A stretch of DNA of 8,647 nt from Campylobacterota bacterium (GTDB taxonomy: Bacteria; Campylobacterota; Campylobacteria; Campylobacterales; JAADDG01), in the NCBI GenBank assembly GCA_013154075.1, contig JAADDG010000075.1, positions 1 through 8,647 on the forward strand, given 5' to 3'. The notes beneath the pieces were generated by a model. The model searched no databases. It worked only from the letters and a program-made list of their open reading frames with translations, and was not told the origin of the DNA. Positions 6,978-8,647 of this stretch are shown in pieces. The position numbers were made by a program, and so were the translations under genes. The first letter of the stretch is position 1; each line of letters starts with the position of its first letter.

Positions 6978-7001
6978 AAAAGGGAGGGGAAGCTCCCTTT
7001 T
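6978..7001. terminator. Bidirectional Rho-independent terminator between convergent genes
   Basis: The arms AAAAGGGAG (6978-6986) and CTCCCTTTT (6993-7001) form a perfect 9-bp stem with a 6-nt loop GGGAAG. A T-rich stretch follows on the + strand, and the A-run before it gives a T tail on the - strand. It begins directly after the stop at 6977 and lies just beyond the stop of the convergent gene (7005), so it should serve both. Confidence 0.9.
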
Positions 7002-7004
7002 ATT

Positions 7005-7655
7005 TTATCTTCTGCCGTGTCTACCGTGTCTTTGAGAGTTGTTTGATGTGGAAGTTTGAGAAGAGGATAGTCTGTCCAAAAGTCTTGTAAAAGCATTTAA
7101 ATGATTATAGCTTCCGCTTAGAAGGTTTGAATATACGCTTTTTATATCGTCGGGTGTGCCTATGATTTTCTCTTGAAGATCGGCAATATCGGTCTCTTCT
7201 ATCGCAACGCCCACATTGTATGCAGCTTCCAAAGACTCTTTTCCTTGCTCTACCAAACTGTCATATAGAGCTTGAATCTCGTCATTTTCGAATACTCCGA
7301 CTTCGTCACTTAGTACGGGAACCGGTATGGAGTATTTTTCCAATAGAGATTTAACCGAATCCATATGTTTTTGTTCCGAATTTTGGATGTTATAAAATAC
7401 TTTAGCTCCCCAAATGTCTCCTAAAGTTTTATAAACGTCTCTTGCCATTTTCTCTTCTTGATACATAAAAACAAGATCATCTTTTTGCTCTTGTGTAAGC
7501 TCGGCTATCGGAGTGGAATCCACCACTTGGTTTAAATAAGTTTGATTTCCTTGATTGTTTGAATGGTTCGCATGTCCGTATCCGTGTCCTCCTCTTGCCA
7601 TTGCTAAGGTGGATATTAGGCCTGCCGTTAGAGCTATAGTGATTATTTTTTTCAT
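7005..7655 (-). CDS. Exported DUF2202 family ferritin-like protein
   Basis: This 216-residue protein has an N-terminal signal peptide at 1-20 (M-K-K-I-I-T-I-A-L-T, cut after A-M-A). The mature start is Gly/His/Asn-rich (G-G-H-G-Y-G-H). The core (about 50-196) is the DUF2202 four-helix, ferritin-like domain with candidate di-iron ligands in order: E67/E68 in Y-Q-E-E-K-M-A-R-D-V-Y, E94 and H97 in N-S-E-Q-K-H-M, E153/E154 in I-E-E-T-D-I, and H185 in S-Y-N-H-L-N-A-F. A Ser/Thr/Asn linker leads to a basic His tail R-H-G-R-H-G-R-R. The likely role is metal binding or oxygen/redox chemistry in the periplasm, but the biochemical function of the family is not established. ATG 7655 (complement) has AGGAGG 7 nt upstream. 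It is monocistronic, with its own promoter and the shared terminator. Confidence 0.92.
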   Translation of the reverse strand: MKKIITIALTAGLISTLAMARGGHGYGHANHSNNQGNQTYLNQVVDSTPIAELTQEQKDDLVFMYQEEKMARDVYKTLGDIWGAKVFYNIQNSEQKHMDSVKSLLEKYSIPVPVLSDEVGVFENDEIQALYDSLVEQGKESLEAAYNVGVAIEETDIADLQEKIIGTPDDIKSVYSNLLSGSYNHLNAFTRLLDRLSSSQTSTSNNSQRHGRHGRR

Positions 7656-7662
7656 TTTTTTG

Positions 7663-7668
7663 CCTCCT
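7663..7668 (-). promoter_or_regulatory. Strong ribosome binding site of the DUF2202 gene
   Basis: On the complement, a perfect AGGAGG is 7 nt before the ATG, the best Shine-Dalgarno in the window. It suggests high translation. Confidence 0.85.
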
Positions 7669-7687
7669 ATAAATTTTTTGTATGGAA

Positions 7688-7693
7688 ATTATA
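7688..7693 (-). promoter_or_regulatory. Consensus -10 element for the DUF2202 gene
   Basis: The complement reads TATAAT, a perfect sigma-70 -10 box, about 32 nt before the start codon. No good -35 hexamer lies at 17 nt; instead the direct repeat at 7701-7718 covers that place. This fits either the weak -35 requirement of Campylobacterota or an activator-dependent promoter. Confidence 0.65.
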
Positions 7694-7700
7694 AGAAAAG

Positions 7701-7718
7701 AGTGTTAGCCAAGTGTTA
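7701..7718. promoter_or_regulatory. Direct-repeat operator candidate (AGTGTTA, 11-bp period)
   Basis: AGTGTTA at 7701-7707 is repeated exactly at 7712-7718 (TAACACT on the complement). Two 7-bp half-sites one helical turn apart are the usual geometry of an OmpR-family regulator site. It lies 7 nt from the leftward -10 and 11 nt from the rightward -10, so it could control both divergent genes. The regulator is unknown; the response regulator at 4067-4702 is one candidate. Confidence 0.5.
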
Positions 7719-7729
7719 ACTGTTTTGGA

Positions 7730-7735
7730 TACAAT
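7730..7735 (+). promoter_or_regulatory. Candidate -10 element for gph and the oxidoreductase
   Basis: TACAAT lies 30 nt before the gph start and matches the -10 consensus at five of six positions. No clear -35 is present. It is divergent from the leftward promoter and shares the direct repeat with it. Confidence 0.45.
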
Positions 7736-7765
7736 AACGCAAAAATTTAAAAAGAGAGTTTTTGT

Positions 7766-8416
7766 ATGAGGAAAAAAGTTATTATTTTCGATCTTGACGG
7801 TACGCTTATAGATTCCGTTTCGGATTTGGCGGCTTCGGTTAATTTTATGCTAAGAAGTTTGAATTTGAGTGAAGTTGAAGAGGAGAGAGTTAGAGAGTGG
7901 GTAGGTAACGGAGCCTCTATGTTGGTAAAAAGAGCTTTGGGAGAGAAGAATATAGAGCTGTTTAATAGAGCTATTTCGATATTTTTGAATTATTATGAAA
8001 ATAATCTGACCAGCTATACTTCTCTTTATCCGGGAGTGAAAGAAATTTTACAAAATTTGCAGGATTTTAAATTATCTATAGTTACAAATAAACCGTATAG
8101 GTTTATAAAACCGATTTTGGAAAAATTGGATATAGAGAGCTATTTTGATTACTATTTGGGAGGAGATTCTCTAAAAGAGAAAAAACCTCATCCCATGCCG
8201 CTTTTAAAAGTGTGTGAAGAGTTTGGAGCGAGTGCGGATGAGGCTTTGATGGTGGGAGATTCGAAAAACGATATTCTGGCTGCCAAAAATGCCGGTATGG
8301 AGTGTGTGGGAGTTTGTTACGGGTATAATTACGGCGAAAATATAGAGAATTATAGTCCCGATTTTATCATAAACGATATAAAAGATTTAAATAAAATTTT
8401 AAGGAGAGAAGCTTGA
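7766..8416 (+). CDS. gph: Phosphoglycolate phosphatase-type HAD hydrolase
   Basis: This 216-residue cytosolic HAD-superfamily phosphatase probably removes phosphate from 2-phosphoglycolate, a waste product of DNA-end repair and of oxygenase side reactions. Motif I is D-L-D-G-T-L-I-D-S with the nucleophile Asp9 and acid/base Asp11. A helical cap lies at about 16-83. Motif II is Thr107 in I-V-T-N-K-P, motif III is Lys140 in K-K-P-H-P, and motif IV is G-D-S-K-N-D with Asp165 and Asp169 for magnesium. Length and motif spacing fit Gph/PGP; related family members (pyrophosphatase PpaX, beta-phosphoglucomutase-like) cannot be excluded from sequence alone. ATG 7766 has a weak purine-rich AAAGAGAG upstream. 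It heads a new rightward unit and its stop overlaps the TTG of the next gene. Confidence 0.88.
   Translation: MRKKVIIFDLDGTLIDSVSDLAASVNFMLRSLNLSEVEEERVREWVGNGASMLVKRALGEKNIELFNRAISIFLNYYENNLTSYTSLYPGVKEILQNLQDFKLSIVTNKPYRFIKPILEKLDIESYFDYYLGGDSLKEKKPHPMPLLKVCEEFGASADEALMVGDSKNDILAAKNAGMECVGVCYGYNYGENIENYSPDFIINDIKDLNKILRREA
8402..8406 (+). promoter_or_regulatory. Ribosome binding site supporting a TTG start
   Basis: AGGAG is 6 nt before TTG 8413, inside the end of gph. It supports the non-ATG start of the oxidoreductase. Confidence 0.75.
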
Positions 8417-8647
8417 AGATAGCGGTTATAGGGGGAGGAGTCGCCGGCAGTAGCGTAGCGGCGTATTTGGGATCTTTGGGGTTAAATGTATCTTTGTTCG
8501 AAAAGAAACCCTCCTTAGTCTCAGGTCCTCCGATGTGCCATCTGCATGCGGGAGGTAATCTCTATAGAGAGATTTCCGATGAGCAGTGTATAAGGCTTTT
8601 GAAGGAATCCATAGAGTTTTTGAGATTTTATCCCAAAGCCGTTGATT
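8413..8647 (+). CDS. FAD-dependent oxidoreductase, N-terminal part (3' end outside window)
   Basis: Seventy-eight codons are visible. The protein opens directly with a Rossmann strand and the dinucleotide motif G-G-G-V-A-G (G7-x-G9-x-x-G12), followed by the helix and the second strand ending V-S-L-F-E-K, with Glu30 placed to bind the FAD ribose. A segment G-P-P-M-C-H-L-H-A-G-G-N-L-Y follows. I associate this pattern with Campylobacterota FAD oxidoreductases often labelled malate:quinone oxidoreductase-like, but the substrate cannot be judged from this fragment. The TTG at 8413 is chosen because the Rossmann motif starts at once, AGGAG stands 6 nt upstream, and TTGA overlaps the gph stop. It is co-transcribed and translationally coupled with gph. 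If it is Mqo, it would oxidise malate to oxaloacetate at the membrane and feed the quinone pool. Confidence 0.85.
   Translation, partial: MKIAVIGGGVAGSSVAAYLGSLGLNVSLFEKKPSLVSGPPMCHLHAGGNLYREISDEQCIRLLKESIEFLRFYPKAVD

Noticed and set aside
1..8647. CRISPR arrays, tRNA/rRNA genes, insertion sequences, phage or toxin-antitoxin genes
   Set aside because: No spaced repeats, cloverleaf or rRNA-like sequence, terminal inverted repeats or transposase/integrase frames were seen.

Overview
The window reads as a chromosomal segment from an AT-rich, tightly packed bacterium, most likely a Campylobacterota (Epsilonproteobacteria) member of the sulfur- or hydrogen-oxidising vent type. This rests on the gene content (PEP synthase, DUF4010 membrane protein, DUF2202 ferritin-like protein, FAD oxidoreductase), the protein style (Lys/Ile/Phe-rich, AGA/AGG arginine codons) and the near absence of intergenic DNA. 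The lineage is inferred from these family resemblances and was not tested by a search.

Region 1 (1-6977, + strand) is a likely single transcription unit of seven genes. In order they are: the 3' part of a 2,3-bisphosphoglycerate-dependent phosphoglycerate mutase (gpmA), a polytopic MgtC/DUF4010 membrane protein, phosphoenolpyruvate synthase (ppsA), an OmpR-family response regulator, its membrane histidine kinase, a small exported basic/helical protein, and an outer-membrane beta-barrel protein with one N-terminal thrombospondin type 3 calcium-binding repeat. Gaps are 1, 21 and 3 nt, followed by overlaps of 14, 4 and 14 nt. No internal terminator is visible, and a strong hairpin (6978-7001) closes the unit. 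The first part is gluconeogenic: PpsA makes PEP from pyruvate and GpmA acts on the 3-phosphoglycerate side of enolase. The second part is an envelope-sensing module: regulator, sensor, small periplasmic protein and outer-membrane protein.

Region 2 (7005-7655, - strand) is a convergent gene for an exported DUF2202 ferritin-like protein with His/Gly-rich ends. It shares the bidirectional terminator and has its own promoter.

Region 3 (7656-7765) is the only real intergenic space. It holds two divergent candidate -10 elements and, between them, a 7-bp direct repeat with an 11-bp period, the geometry of an OmpR-family operator.

Region 4 (7766-8647, + strand) is a HAD-family phosphoglycolate phosphatase (gph), translationally coupled through a TTGA overlap to an FAD-dependent oxidoreductase that runs off the right edge.

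No RNA genes, CRISPR arrays, insertion sequences or phage genes were seen. The least described part is the module 4067-6977: the two-component pair with its unnamed small exported protein and the TSP3/beta-barrel protein. It may be linked to the DUF2202 gene through the direct-repeat operator.
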